Assembly: GCA_902406105.1 (NCBI GenBank)
Contig: CABPCP010000083.1
Span: 1-11,517, forward strand
Origin: an uncultured Mordavella sp.
GTDB taxonomy: Bacteria > Bacillota > Clostridia > Lachnospirales > Lachnospiraceae
DNA length: 11,517 nt
Direction: 5' to 3'
Shown: in pieces, positions 1 through 6,698 of the stretch
Layout of the letters: every line of letters begins with the position of its first letter
Position numbering within the stretch: the first letter of the stretch is position 1
Position numbers and translations under genes: made by a program
The notes under the pieces: generated by a model
Databases searched by the model: none
Told to the model about the DNA's origin: nothing
The model's input: only the letters and a program-made list of their open reading frames with translations

Positions 1-426
1 TCCTCTGGCACAGACAGTTGCAGGTCAGGGAGCGCAGGTTCCAAAGGTTCAGGTTCCAACAGTTCTTCTGATCAGACGGCAAAGCCGTCCCACACGCATA
101 AATGGAAAAGCCACACGGCCAAGCGATGGGTGTCAAACTGGGTGACGGTAGTCGATACACCAGCGCGTACGGTATATGGCGCCCGCCTCTATACGGAAAA
201 TTCCGATGGGACATGGACGGCAAACGGGGAGACTTACTGGTTTGAGAATGGATTTACCAGTTCAGATCTTGCCGCTATCATTAAAGATAAGATGAAAAAT
301 GAGGGATATATTGGTAATTACCAGAATGTTTCCAAGACCGTTCCCGCTGTGACACATCAGGAAGACCAGGGATACTATGAGGAGTATGTGGATTATCAGT
401 ATTGCGGCTGCGGGGCTACACGCTAG
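1..426 (+). CDS. C-terminal part of a Ser/Gly-linker protein, function unknown
   Basis: The frame is open from the first base of the window to the TAG at 424-426, so 141 residues of a longer protein are visible and the true start lies upstream. The first ~30 residues are a low-complexity Ser/Gly/Asn linker. An HTHKW segment follows, then a compact domain (WVTVVDTPARTVYGARLYTE, then TYWFENGF), a Lys-rich helix-like stretch, a TVPAVTHQEDQGYYEEY segment, and a Cys-x-Cys end (YCGCGATR). A flexible linker leading into a small aromatic-rich domain is typical of surface or secreted proteins of Firmicutes, but no signal peptide can be checked because the N-terminus is missing. The paired histidines and the terminal Cys-x-Cys could bind a metal; that is inference. 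A GTG at 130 is the first in-frame start codon in view but has no ribosome binding site, so a separate short gene is unlikely. Family not recognised. Confidence 0.75.
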   Translation, partial: SSGTDSCRSGSAGSKGSGSNSSSDQTAKPSHTHKWKSHTAKRWVSNWVTVVDTPARTVYGARLYTENSDGTWTANGETYWFENGFTSSDLAAIIKDKMKNEGYIGNYQNVSKTVPAVTHQEDQGYYEEYVDYQYCGCGATR

Positions 427-473
427 AAGGAGTGGCAAACATAGAAACAAAAGTGCTGTTTTACCAAGATATA

Positions 474-482
474 TGTTATACT
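474..482 (+). promoter_or_regulatory. possible extended -10 promoter for the glycosyltransferase
   Basis: TGTTATACT holds an extended -10 motif (TG-N-TATACT, 5 of 6 against TATAAT). The -35 region 17 bases upstream (TGCTGT) is poor, which extended -10 promoters tolerate. Transcription would begin near 489, about 68 bases before the TTG start at 557. The rest of the 427-556 gap shows no terminator for the upstream gene. Confidence 0.35.
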
Positions 483-541
483 GGGAGCAGTTGACCAGTT
501 GAATCCCCCTTGCGGCCAGTACGATGGAGGGGCAAACAGAA

Positions 542-549
542 AAAGGAGG
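542..549 (+). promoter_or_regulatory. ribosome binding site fixing the GT8 start at TTG 557
   Basis: AAAGGAGG lies 7 bases before TTG 557. The in-frame ATG at 524 is upstream of this site and has no comparable site of its own, so the TTG is preferred. Confidence 0.75.
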
Positions 550-556
550 CTTGCAA

Positions 557-1387
557 TTGAATCTTTTAGTTACACTTGACCAGAATTATTTCCCCCAGCT
601 AGAGGTGCTCCTGACATCGCTGGAGCTGAATGATCCAGGTGAGAAATTCACGCTATATCTTTTGCAGAACCATCTTCCGGAGGAACTGCTTACAAGGACG
701 GCAAACTGGTGCCATGCCAGAGGGTATGAGTTTTGCCCGGTTCAGATGAATGGGGAGATGTTCCGGAAGGCTCCGGCGAATGACCGCTATCCGGTAGAAA
801 TGTATTATCGCCTGCTGGCGGGGCAGATGCTGCCGGAGCATGTGGATAAGATCCTTTACCTTGATCCAGATATTCTGGTCATCAACCCTTTGCGTGAGCT
901 TTGGGAAGTGGAGCTTGAAGAGAATTTATTTGCGGCCGCCGCCCATACAGGGAAGACAGAATTCGCCAATGATATGAACCGGATTCGGTTGGGGGTGGAG
1001 CATGATTATTATAATTCCGGGGTTCTGCTTATGAATCTGAAGCTGGCAAGAAAAGAGATCCTTCCGGAGAAACTGTTCCAATATGTGGAAACTCATCGAA
1101 AGGAACTGGTGCTTCCAGACCAGGATCTTTTAAACGCGCTGTACGGAGAGCGGATCCTGCCTTTAGACGACGCGGTCTGGAATTACGATGCCAGGAACTA
1201 TAACAACTATATGATGCGAAGCGGGGCTAAATATAATTCCAAATGGGTGATGGAACACACGTCCATCCTGCATTTCTGCGGAAAGGCTAAGCCGTGGAAG
1301 CCGGGATATTTCTATCGGTTTGGAATGTTGTACCTGCATTATCAGAGGCTGGCGGCCCGGTCTTGGGAAGCCAGCCAAGAGGAATAA
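557..1387 (+). CDS. GT8 family glycosyltransferase
   Basis: A 276-residue protein of the GT8 fold, which transfers a sugar (usually glucose or galactose) from a UDP-sugar with retention of configuration. The N-terminus MNLLVTLDQNYFPQL is the nucleotide-binding strand typical of clostridial GT8 enzymes. The metal-binding DxD motif is D103-P-D105 in ILYLDPDILVINPL. YYNSGVLLMN follows at about 151-160 and LPDQDLLN at 186-193. The late His motif HFCGKAKPW has H239. In characterised GT8 enzymes such as LgtC, the two Asp and a late His hold the metal, and all three are present. No membrane segment is seen, so a cytoplasmic enzyme is expected. The start is set at TTG 557 on the ribosome binding site; an ATG start at 524 would add 11 residues. 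The acceptor is unknown: wall polymer, capsule or glycolipid are all possible. The gene stands alone, with no other sugar genes nearby. Confidence 0.88.
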   Translation: MNLLVTLDQNYFPQLEVLLTSLELNDPGEKFTLYLLQNHLPEELLTRTANWCHARGYEFCPVQMNGEMFRKAPANDRYPVEMYYRLLAGQMLPEHVDKILYLDPDILVINPLRELWEVELEENLFAAAAHTGKTEFANDMNRIRLGVEHDYYNSGVLLMNLKLARKEILPEKLFQYVETHRKELVLPDQDLLNALYGERILPLDDAVWNYDARNYNNYMMRSGAKYNSKWVMEHTSILHFCGKAKPWKPGYFYRFGMLYLHYQRLAARSWEASQEE

Positions 1388-1397
1388 ATAGGAAAAA

Positions 1398-1432
1398 TGT
1401 CAAGATACATACTTTCTGTATGTATCTTGACA
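1398..1432 (+). promoter_or_regulatory. operator 1 of the TetR regulator: 15-bp perfect palindrome
   Basis: The arms TGTCAAGATACATAC (1398-1412) and GTATGTATCTTGACA (1418-1432) are perfectly complementary around a 5-base centre, TTTCT. The right arm contains the whole -35 hexamer of the TetR promoter. No T tract follows, so it is better read as a repressor site than as a terminator of the GT8 gene. The core is ATACAT-N9-ATGTAT (1405-1425). Confidence 0.75.
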
Positions 1433-1455
1433 GCCAGTATCGGCCTGATTATAAT
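1427..1455 (+). promoter_or_regulatory. consensus sigma-A promoter of the TetR gene
   Basis: TTGACA (1427-1432), a 17-base spacer and TATAAT (1450-1455) match the housekeeping consensus at all 12 positions with ideal spacing. Transcription should begin near 1462, inside the second palindrome. So strong a promoter in front of a repressor gene implies tight autorepression. Confidence 0.88.
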
Positions 1456-1458
1456 GAT

Positions 1459-1481
1459 TATACATACCAAGAGAATGTATA
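1459..1481 (+). promoter_or_regulatory. operator 2 of the TetR regulator
   Basis: TATACAT (1459-1465) and ATGTATA (1475-1481) form an inverted repeat with a 9-base centre. The core ATACAT-N9-ATGTAT has the same half-sites and spacing as operator 1. It covers the expected transcription start and abuts the ribosome binding site. Cores 1 and 2 begin 55 bases apart, so a dimer on each would bracket the promoter. Confidence 0.65.
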
Positions 1482-1496
1482 GAAGGAGGTTCTCCC

Positions 1497-2144
1497 ATGG
1501 CGCGCAACAAATACCCGGAAGAGACGGAGGAACGGATCTTGGATACAGCCCAGCGGCTGTTTCTGGAGAAAGGATTTGAAAATACAACGATCCAGGATAT
1601 TGTAGACGAACTGGGCGGCCTGACAAAAGGCGCGGTCTATCATCATTTTAAATCAAAAGACGAGATCATGGACGCGGTGGGGGACCGGATGTTTTTCGCT
1701 AACAATCCCTTTGAGGCGGTACAGGGAAGAGAGGATCTGAACGGTTTGGAAAAACTGCGGGAAATGATCCGCTTAAACCAGGCGGATACAGCCCGTGTGG
1801 ATCTGAATATCCAGGCGATCCCGATTACCCGCAATCCCCGTGTGCTGATGGAAATGATCAAGAGCAACCGGAGGATCCTGACACCATATTTCCAGAAGCT
1901 GATCGAAGAGGGAAACCAGGATGGCTCCATTCATACGGAATACACCAGAGAGATCTCGGAACTGCTTCCGCTGCTGACCAGCTTATGGATGATCCCATCC
2001 ATATTTCCGGCTACAAAGGAAGAGATGAAGCATAAGTTCCGGTTCCTTGGAGATATGCTGGAAAAACTGGGGATTCCTGTCATGAACGAAGAGTTGTATC
2101 AATTAGTAGACGATTTCTTTGAGAAAATGCCGCAGGAGGATTAA
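1497..2144 (+). CDS. TetR/AcrR family transcriptional repressor
   Basis: A 215-residue protein of normal TetR length. The N-terminal DNA-binding domain spans about residues 8-57: ERILDTAQRLFLEKGFENTT is the first helix and turn, IQDIVDELGGLTKGAVYHHF is the helix-turn-helix with the family's usual T-K-G-A-V-Y-x-H-F ending, and KSKDEI follows. The rest is a helical ligand-binding and dimer domain without a recognisable ligand signature. The ATG is 7 bases after AGGAGG (1484-1489). Two matching palindromes overlap its own promoter and a degenerate one precedes the MFS gene downstream, so it most likely represses itself and the efflux gene until a compound binds it. This is inferred from layout, which is standard for TetR/efflux pairs. 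The gene ends in its own terminator. Confidence 0.93.
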   Translation: MARNKYPEETEERILDTAQRLFLEKGFENTTIQDIVDELGGLTKGAVYHHFKSKDEIMDAVGDRMFFANNPFEAVQGREDLNGLEKLREMIRLNQADTARVDLNIQAIPITRNPRVLMEMIKSNRRILTPYFQKLIEEGNQDGSIHTEYTREISELLPLLTSLWMIPSIFPATKEEMKHKFRFLGDMLEKLGIPVMNEELYQLVDDFFEKMPQED

Positions 2145-2162
2145 AGAAGAAGGAAAGGCCCA

Positions 2163-2195
2163 AAAAGTGGGAGAGAACTCCCACTTTTATTTTTA
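2163..2195 (+). terminator. rho-independent terminator after the TetR gene
   Basis: AAAAGTGGGAG (2163-2173) and CTCCCACTTTT (2178-2188) form a perfect 11-bp stem with a four-base loop, AGAA, followed by an A/T tract rich in T (to 2195). It separates the TetR transcript from the MFS gene, which therefore needs its own promoter or read-through. Confidence 0.88.
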
Positions 2196-2196
2196 A

Positions 2197-2224
2197 CAAG
2201 ATACATTCATACGGTTGGTATGAA
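2197..2224 (+). promoter_or_regulatory. degenerate operator 3 before the MFS gene
   Basis: CAAGATACAT (2197-2206) repeats exactly ten bases of the left arm of operator 1 (1401-1410). The expected partner half-site, 9 bases on, reads TGGTAT (2216-2221), 4 of 6 against ATGTAT. An overlapping inverted repeat TTCATAC-N5-GTATGAA (2206-2224) lies in the same place. This is good evidence for regulation by the neighbouring TetR, although no convincing -35/-10 pair was found here. Confidence 0.5.
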
Positions 2225-2238
2225 AAGGAGGTAGGGAT

Positions 2239-3456
2239 ATGAAACAGAGATTATTTACCAGGAATTTCGCTCTTTTAGTCCTTGGGCAGATCAGTTCCTT
2301 AGTCGGAAATTATTCGCTCAAATTCGCTCTGTCCATGTATGTGCTGGAACAGACCGGAGAAGCTTCAGTCTTTGCGGGAATGCTGGCGGCGGCCATGGTG
2401 CCCGCGATCATCCTGTCTCCCTTTGGAGGAATCTTAGCGGACCGGGCAAACCGCAGAAATATTATGGTGGCGCTGGATACCATTTCAGGAGGGGCGGTGC
2501 TGATAACCTGCGCGGTTTTCCCATTGGGCGATAAGATTTTTCTGGTGGGGCTTTTGCTGTTTGTCCTTTCGGTTCTGGGAGCCTTTGAGTCTCCTACCGT
2601 ACAGGCGTGTGTTCCCCAGATGCTGTCCGGGGATAATCTTTTAAAAGGAAATGCGGTGGTGAGCCAGGTACAGGCGGTGGCAGGGCTGGTCACGCCATTT
2701 CTGGGAAGTGTTTTCTATACAGCCTTTGGAATCCGTACGGTTTTCTATGGAGCGGCTGTCTGCTTTTTCATTACTGCGTGTTTTGAGTGCTTCATCCGGC
2801 TGGAAGGGCAAAAGCCAGAGAAGAAGATGGGGCTGTGGGAAATTGTAAAAGCGGATTTCCGCGAAAGCATGGGGTTTCTTCGCGGGGAGCGGACAGGCGT
2901 GCTGCGTCTGCTGGCGCTGGCGGCGGCAGTCAGTATGTTTGTGGTGGGAGTCGTGTCCGTGGGATTCCCCTATCTGATCCGGACCACACTTGGACTATCC
3001 CCGGAGCACTATGGGGCGGCGGAGAGTCTGGCCGGAGTGGCGGCGGTATTGGGAAGCCTGGCGGCGGGGCTGCTGGGACAAAAGATAGGATTGCGGCATT
3101 TCCCATTTTTGATCGAGGGGACCGGCCTGTTGTTTCTGCCAGCGGGCATTGGGTTCCTGCTTCCCGTGGGAATATTGGGGAAATACGGGATACTGGTGGC
3201 GGCGGTCTGCGGATGCCAGTTTGTATGCAGCATGTTTTCCATTTATGCTCTTTCAGCCATACAGGAAGGGACGCCGGAAAGGCTGACGGGGAAGGTGATG
3301 GCCTGTGTATATACGATTTCCATGTGCGCCCAGCCTTTGGGCCAGGTGCTGTATGGAATACTGTTCGATGTGTTTTCCGCGCAGGTGTATTGGGTGCTGA
3401 TCCCGACGGGACTTCTGATCTGCGTGATCGGCCTGAGTGCTGGCAGAATGAAGTGA
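2239..3456 (+). CDS. MFS family efflux transporter
   Basis: A 405-residue, highly hydrophobic protein, the usual length of 12-helix MFS drug exporters. MFS motif A sits in the loop after the second helix: G63-G-I-L-A-D68-R69-A-N-R-R73, with the conserved Gly, Asp and Arg. The N-terminus (TRNFALLVLGQISSLVGN) and the charged central loop around residue 190-205 (RLEGQKPEKK) fit the macrolide-efflux/EntS-like branch of MFS, but the substrate cannot be read from sequence. It should exchange a drug or metabolite for protons at the cytoplasmic membrane. The ATG is 6 bases after AGGAGGT (2226-2232). It follows the TetR terminator and a degenerate operator and precedes a MATE exporter, so a role in inducible efflux is likely. 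Confidence 0.9.
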   Translation: MKQRLFTRNFALLVLGQISSLVGNYSLKFALSMYVLEQTGEASVFAGMLAAAMVPAIILSPFGGILADRANRRNIMVALDTISGGAVLITCAVFPLGDKIFLVGLLLFVLSVLGAFESPTVQACVPQMLSGDNLLKGNAVVSQVQAVAGLVTPFLGSVFYTAFGIRTVFYGAAVCFFITACFECFIRLEGQKPEKKMGLWEIVKADFRESMGFLRGERTGVLRLLALAAAVSMFVVGVVSVGFPYLIRTTLGLSPEHYGAAESLAGVAAVLGSLAAGLLGQKIGLRHFPFLIEGTGLLFLPAGIGFLLPVGILGKYGILVAAVCGCQFVCSMFSIYALSAIQEGTPERLTGKVMACVYTISMCAQPLGQVLYGILFDVFSAQVYWVLIPTGLLICVIGLSAGRMK

Positions 3457-3470
3457 TATATCCCTGCCGC

Positions 3471-3499
3471 TTGACATCTTTCGCAGGATTCTGCAAAAT
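3471..3499 (+). promoter_or_regulatory. possible promoter of the MATE gene
   Basis: TTGACA (3471-3476), 17 bases, then CAAAAT (3494-3499, 4 of 6). Transcription would begin near 3506, which leaves the ATG at 3509 at the very end of the message and supports the TTG at 3533 as the start. No ATACAT-type operator is seen here. Confidence 0.45.
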
Positions 3500-3514
3500 A
3501 AAGATAGTATGAAG

Positions 3515-3524
3515 AAGGAGAGGG
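3515..3524 (+). promoter_or_regulatory. ribosome binding site fixing the MATE start at TTG 3533
   Basis: AAGGAGAGGG ends 8 bases before TTG 3533. The in-frame ATG at 3509 lies before this site, so the site would fall inside the gene if that ATG were used. Confidence 0.65.
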
Positions 3525-3532
3525 ATCGCACC

Positions 3533-4882
3533 TTGAAAAGAAATAAATACGAAATCGATATGTGCAATGGGTCCATCATGGACAAATTGATCTCATTTTC
3601 CCTTCCCTTGATGCTATCCAGTATCCTGCAGCTTCTGTTTAACGCTGTGGATATCATTGTGGTGGGAAGGTTCAGCGGAAGCCAGGCGCTGGCGGCGGTA
3701 GGTTCTACCACAGCGCTGATCAATATTTTTACGAATCTTTTTATTGGAGTTTCACTGGGAGCCAATGTGCTGGCAGCCAGATACTATGCGGCAGGACAGG
3801 ATAAGGAAATGTCGGAAGCGGTACATACAGCCATCACTTTGGCGCTGGTCAGTGGAATTTTGATGGCCTTTGTGGGGGTTGGAGCGGCAAGGCCCGCGTT
3901 AAGCCTGATGAATACGCCCCAGGATGTGATCGGCCAGGCGGCGGTCTACATGAGGATCTATTTTCTGGGGATGCCTTTTTTTATGCTGTATAACTATGGG
4001 GCGGCAATCCTGAGGGCAGTGGGAGATACCAAGCGGCCCCTGCTGTTCCTTCTTGCTGCCGGAATGGCCAATGTGGGACTGGATCTTCTTCTGGTAGTGG
4101 TGATTCCGCTTGGAGTGGCCGGGGTGGCGATCGGGACGGTGACTTCCCAGATGATTTCCTGTATCCTGGTGCTGTGGTGTCTCCATCGGACAGAAAGCAG
4201 CTATCGTCTCCGATTCTCTAAACTCAAGATCAGGAGTGTCTACCTGAAACGGATCTTCCAGGTGGGGATCCCGGCGGGAATCCAGAGTACGGTGATCAAT
4301 TTCTCCAACGCAATGCTGCAGTCTTCTGTCAATTCCTTTGGGGCGACGGCAATGGCCGGATATACGGCGGCAAATAATATCTTAAGTTTCTTGTATGTGG
4401 CAGTGAATGCGGTCACACAAGCCTGTATGAGTTTTACCAGTCAGAACTACAGTGTAGGAAAGCAAAAACGGATGGACCGGGTGCTGCTGGACTGCGGGAT
4501 CTTATCGGTGGGAGTGTCTCTGGTGCTGGGAGTCGGTGCCTACCTATTCGGTTCTCAGGTTCTGGGGATCTATACATCCGATACAGACGTGGTCCAGTGC
4601 GGATTGGAGATCTTATCGATCACCACGGTTCCATATTTTATGTGCGGCATCATGGATCTATTGCCTGGAGCCCTGCGGGGTATGGGACATTCCGCGGTGC
4701 CGATGGTGCTGTCCGTGATCGGAACAGTGGGAACCCGGATTGTATGGATCTACGGATTTTTCCCGCAGCACAGATCGCTGCATTTCCTATTTATCTCTTA
4801 TCCCGCATCATGGATCCTTACGATCATCATGCAGGCGGTCTGCTTCTGGTTTGTGAGAAAGAAGATTGTAAAATCCCTGTGA
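3533..4882 (+). CDS. MATE family multidrug/cation efflux transporter
   Basis: 449 residues from the TTG start, the normal size of a 12-helix MATE exporter, which uses a sodium or proton gradient to expel drugs, often cationic, across the membrane. The start MKRNKYEIDMCNGSIMDKL followed by SFSLPLMLSSILQLLFNAVD is the standard N-terminus of clostridial MATE proteins. D40 in helix 1 (FNAVD) matches the conserved acidic residue of the family. The second half repeats the pattern (IFQVGIPAGIQSTVINFSNAM), as expected for the two-bundle fold. It lies 76 bases after the MFS stop with no terminator between, so read-through from the MFS gene is possible in addition to its own promoter. The ATG at 3509 would add 8 residues but places the ribosome binding site inside the gene. 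Substrate unknown. Confidence 0.92.
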   Translation: MKRNKYEIDMCNGSIMDKLISFSLPLMLSSILQLLFNAVDIIVVGRFSGSQALAAVGSTTALINIFTNLFIGVSLGANVLAARYYAAGQDKEMSEAVHTAITLALVSGILMAFVGVGAARPALSLMNTPQDVIGQAAVYMRIYFLGMPFFMLYNYGAAILRAVGDTKRPLLFLLAAGMANVGLDLLLVVVIPLGVAGVAIGTVTSQMISCILVLWCLHRTESSYRLRFSKLKIRSVYLKRIFQVGIPAGIQSTVINFSNAMLQSSVNSFGATAMAGYTAANNILSFLYVAVNAVTQACMSFTSQNYSVGKQKRMDRVLLDCGILSVGVSLVLGVGAYLFGSQVLGIYTSDTDVVQCGLEILSITTVPYFMCGIMDLLPGALRGMGHSAVPMVLSVIGTVGTRIVWIYGFFPQHRSLHFLFISYPASWILTIIMQAVCFWFVRKKIVKSL

Positions 4883-4894
4883 TGCCGATATACT
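4866..4894 (+). promoter_or_regulatory. possible promoter of the two-component/ABC block
   Basis: TTGTAA (4866-4871, 4 of 6), 17 bases, then TATACT (4889-4894, 5 of 6). The -35 hexamer sits inside the end of the MATE gene. Transcription would begin near 4901, about 70 bases before the response regulator. No terminator was seen after the MATE gene, so read-through may also contribute. Confidence 0.45.
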
Positions 4895-4970
4895 AGGGAT
4901 GAAGGAGAGAAGATCTTCCCGGCGGTTTCAGACGGTAAAACGGCGGGGATGGAGATAAAGGAGAAAGACG

Positions 4971-5645
4971 ATGACAGTCAAGATCGGGATCATTGAAGAT
5001 GATGAGGCTCTGCGGGAGGGGCTTAAATTAACCTTTGAACTGGAAGGGCTCGAGGTGGCGTCGGCGGGAAACGTGAAAGAAGGCTGGAAGCTGCTGGAAG
5101 AAGAAGGCTGCGGCCTGGTCATCCTGGACTGTAATCTGCCGGATGGAAGTGGTTTCGATCTGGTGCGGAGACTGAGGGAAATATCAGATCTTCCGGTGCT
5201 GATGCTGACGGCAAGGGATTCGGAGATGGACGAAGTGAAGGGGTTAGAGCTTGGAGTGGATGATTTTATGAGCAAGCCCTTTTCCCTGGCAGTCCTCCAG
5301 GCAAGAGTGCGGAAGATCTTAAAGAAGCAGGAAGCGCCAAGACGTCTGTCCTCCGGCGGCATCACGGTAGATCTGGGAAGCGGGGAAGTCCTCCGGATGG
5401 GAGAGAAGGTGGCTTTGAGCACAACAGAGCAGAGGCTTTTGGTACTGTTTATGGAGCATAAGGGCCAGATTCTTGCCAAAGATCAGATCTTAAGCCGCAT
5501 CTGGGACGAATCAGGAAACTATGTGGACGAGAATACCCTGGCGGTCAGCATCCGCAGGCTGAGAGTGAAGATCGAGGAAGATCCGGGGAAACCAAGGCGG
5601 ATCAAAACGGTACATGGTATGGGATATGTCTGGCAGGAAAACTAA
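4971..5645 (+). CDS. OmpR-family response regulator
   Basis: A 224-residue, two-domain DNA-binding regulator. The receiver domain (about 1-120) has the acidic pocket E9-D10-D11, the phosphate acceptor D53 in LVILDCNLPDGSG, T80 in MLTARD, and K102 in MSKPF. The switch position that is usually Tyr is F99. The C-terminal winged-helix domain (about 128-222) shows LSTTEQRLLVLFMEH, then ILAKDQILSRIW, the recognition helix region VDENTLAVSIRRLRVKIEED and the wing IKTVHGMGYVW. The ATG lies 7 bases after AAAGGAG (4957-4963). The partner kinase begins 54 bases downstream. Its likely target is the ABC transporter three genes on, with a candidate site at 6659-6698. The receiver-kinase-ABC order is that of BceR/VanR-like peptide-response systems; which signal it answers is unknown. 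Confidence 0.94.
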   Translation: MTVKIGIIEDDEALREGLKLTFELEGLEVASAGNVKEGWKLLEEEGCGLVILDCNLPDGSGFDLVRRLREISDLPVLMLTARDSEMDEVKGLELGVDDFMSKPFSLAVLQARVRKILKKQEAPRRLSSGGITVDLGSGEVLRMGEKVALSTTEQRLLVLFMEHKGQILAKDQILSRIWDESGNYVDENTLAVSIRRLRVKIEEDPGKPRRIKTVHGMGYVWQEN

Positions 5646-5670
5646 AGGGCCATAGAAAAGCCATACTAGG

Positions 5671-5686
5671 GCCGCAAAAAAGCGGC
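5671..5686 (+). other. small hairpin between response regulator and kinase
   Basis: GCCGC (5671-5675) and GCGGC (5682-5686) can pair over a six-A loop, directly before the kinase ribosome binding site AGAGGG (5687-5692). With a 5-bp stem and no T tract it is not a terminator. It could tune kinase translation relative to the regulator, or be chance. Confidence 0.3.
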
Positions 5687-5699
5687 AGAGGGAAAAGAT

Positions 5700-6647
5700 A
5701 TGGAAGCAGTTATTGGAATTGGGATTATCAATATTGCAGCAGCTCTGGCAGGGCTGCTGTATTTTAGAAGAAGATATTTTCTGTTGTATCAAACGGTGCA
5801 AAAACTACAGAAGGCGGTCTTAGAAGGAGAGAAGATCGGGAAGGAATCTGACCGGGACCTGCCGGAAGATGTGTTAAGAGACGGGTTTTGGCGGATCCAG
5901 AAGAAGTTTCAGATGGAAGCAGAAGGGGCCAGGATGGAGAAACAGGCAGTGCAGGGGCTGATCTCGGATCTCTCCCATCAGTTGAAAACGCCCCTGGCAA
6001 ATATCCGGCTGTACCAGGAACTTTTGAAGAATCCCGGCCTGGATCTTAAGAAGAGACAGGGATTGCAGGAGCGGCTGGATGAGCAGACGGACAAGCTGGA
6101 CTGGCTGTTATCCGCCCTGTTCCAGATGGTGGACTTAGAGAGAGGCGTGGCCGCTCTTGCGGCAGAAGAGGCGCCCGTCCTTCCTGCTCTGCGGCAGGCG
6201 GTGGAGGCGGTGCTCCCCAAGGCGGAGAGAAAAGAGATCCAATTCCAGGTAGAAGAATCCCGGCAGCGGGAACTGGCGGAGACCGAGCTGCTTTTTGACC
6301 CCAAATGGACGGAAGAAGTGTTTATCAACATTCTGGAAAATGGAGTCAAGTACAGCCCAAAGGGCTCTGTGATCCATCTTTCTATGGAATGTTACGAAAC
6401 TTACGGCGCGGTACAGATCCGGGACGAGGGGCCGGGGATCTCCAAAGACGAGTACAGTAAGATCTTCCAGAAATTCTACCGGGGAAGTAAGACCAAAGAG
6501 CAGGAAGGATGGGGGATAGGTCTGTATCTGTCCCGGCTTGTCCTGGAACGGGAACAAGGATATATCAAAGTAGAGTCAGAAGAGGGAAAGGGAAGCACCT
6601 TCTCTGTCTTTCTGCCAATAGCCAGACAGGGCGGCAAAAAGAAGTAA
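5700..6647 (+). CDS. sensor histidine kinase with one membrane helix and no sensor domain
   Basis: A 315-residue kinase. Residues 3-22 form the only clear membrane helix, followed at once by an Arg stop-transfer (RRRYF) and a short cytoplasmic linker (about 28-85). There is no extracellular loop, PAS or GAF domain, and no clear HAMP domain. The catalytic core is complete: H-box SDLSHQLKTPLANI with phospho-acceptor H93; N-box VFINILENGVKYS with N210 and N214; G1 box RDEGPGI (D242, G244, G246); F-box IFQKFYRG (F256, F259); G2 box GWGIGLYL (G270, G272, G274). It should phosphorylate D53 of the regulator encoded just upstream. The ATG is 7 bases after AGAGGG. With no input domain of its own, the signal must come through the membrane helix or a partner; the FtsX permease two genes on is the obvious candidate, as in Bce-type modules, though those kinases normally have two helices. 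Confidence 0.93.
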   Translation: MEAVIGIGIINIAAALAGLLYFRRRYFLLYQTVQKLQKAVLEGEKIGKESDRDLPEDVLRDGFWRIQKKFQMEAEGARMEKQAVQGLISDLSHQLKTPLANIRLYQELLKNPGLDLKKRQGLQERLDEQTDKLDWLLSALFQMVDLERGVAALAAEEAPVLPALRQAVEAVLPKAERKEIQFQVEESRQRELAETELLFDPKWTEEVFINILENGVKYSPKGSVIHLSMECYETYGAVQIRDEGPGISKDEYSKIFQKFYRGSKTKEQEGWGIGLYLSRLVLEREQGYIKVESEEGKGSTFSVFLPIARQGGKKK

Positions 6648-6658
6648 GAGCAGCAAAG

Positions 6659-6698
6659 TTCTGACAAAACTGTAAGAATTTTGCCGGCAGTCTGTAAG
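6659..6698 (+). promoter_or_regulatory. candidate response-regulator binding site before the ABC operon
   Basis: TTCTGACA (6659-6666) and TGTAAGAA (6671-6678) form an inverted repeat with one mismatch over a 4-base centre. CTGTAAG occurs at 6670-6676 and again at 6692-6698, exactly 22 bases apart, about two helical turns, which suits tandem binding by OmpR-type regulators. A weak extended -10 (TGGTATCCT, 6717-6725) follows, without a good -35, as in activator-dependent promoters. It lies in the gap between kinase and ATPase 1, where such sites are usual. Confidence 0.5.

Noticed and set aside
427..494. AAGGAG just after the first gene's stop, followed by a short open frame
   Set aside because: No ATG, GTG or TTG stands at the right distance and the frame closes after 18 codons, so there is no support for a small gene.
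1398..1432. Palindrome as terminator of the glycosyltransferase gene
   Set aside because: No T tract follows and the right arm contains the -35 of the next gene; the same core recurs at two other sites, which fits an operator.
2930..3496. 188-codon minus-strand frame opposite the MFS gene
   Set aside because: Pro/Arg/Ser-rich shadow with no ribosome binding site or domain; explained by codon bias of the MFS gene.
2787..3512. 241-codon open frame on the plus strand overlapping the MFS gene
   Set aside because: It is out of frame with a clear MFS protein, has a Gly/Arg/Pro-rich composition typical of a shadow frame, and has no family motifs.
4928..5479. 183-codon minus-strand frame opposite the response regulator
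   Set aside because: Ser/Pro-rich low-complexity translation, opposite a gene with all receiver residues intact.
5662..5667. CATACT as a -10 for a separate kinase promoter
   Set aside because: No -35 at 16-18 bases upstream; the kinase is most simply co-transcribed with the regulator.
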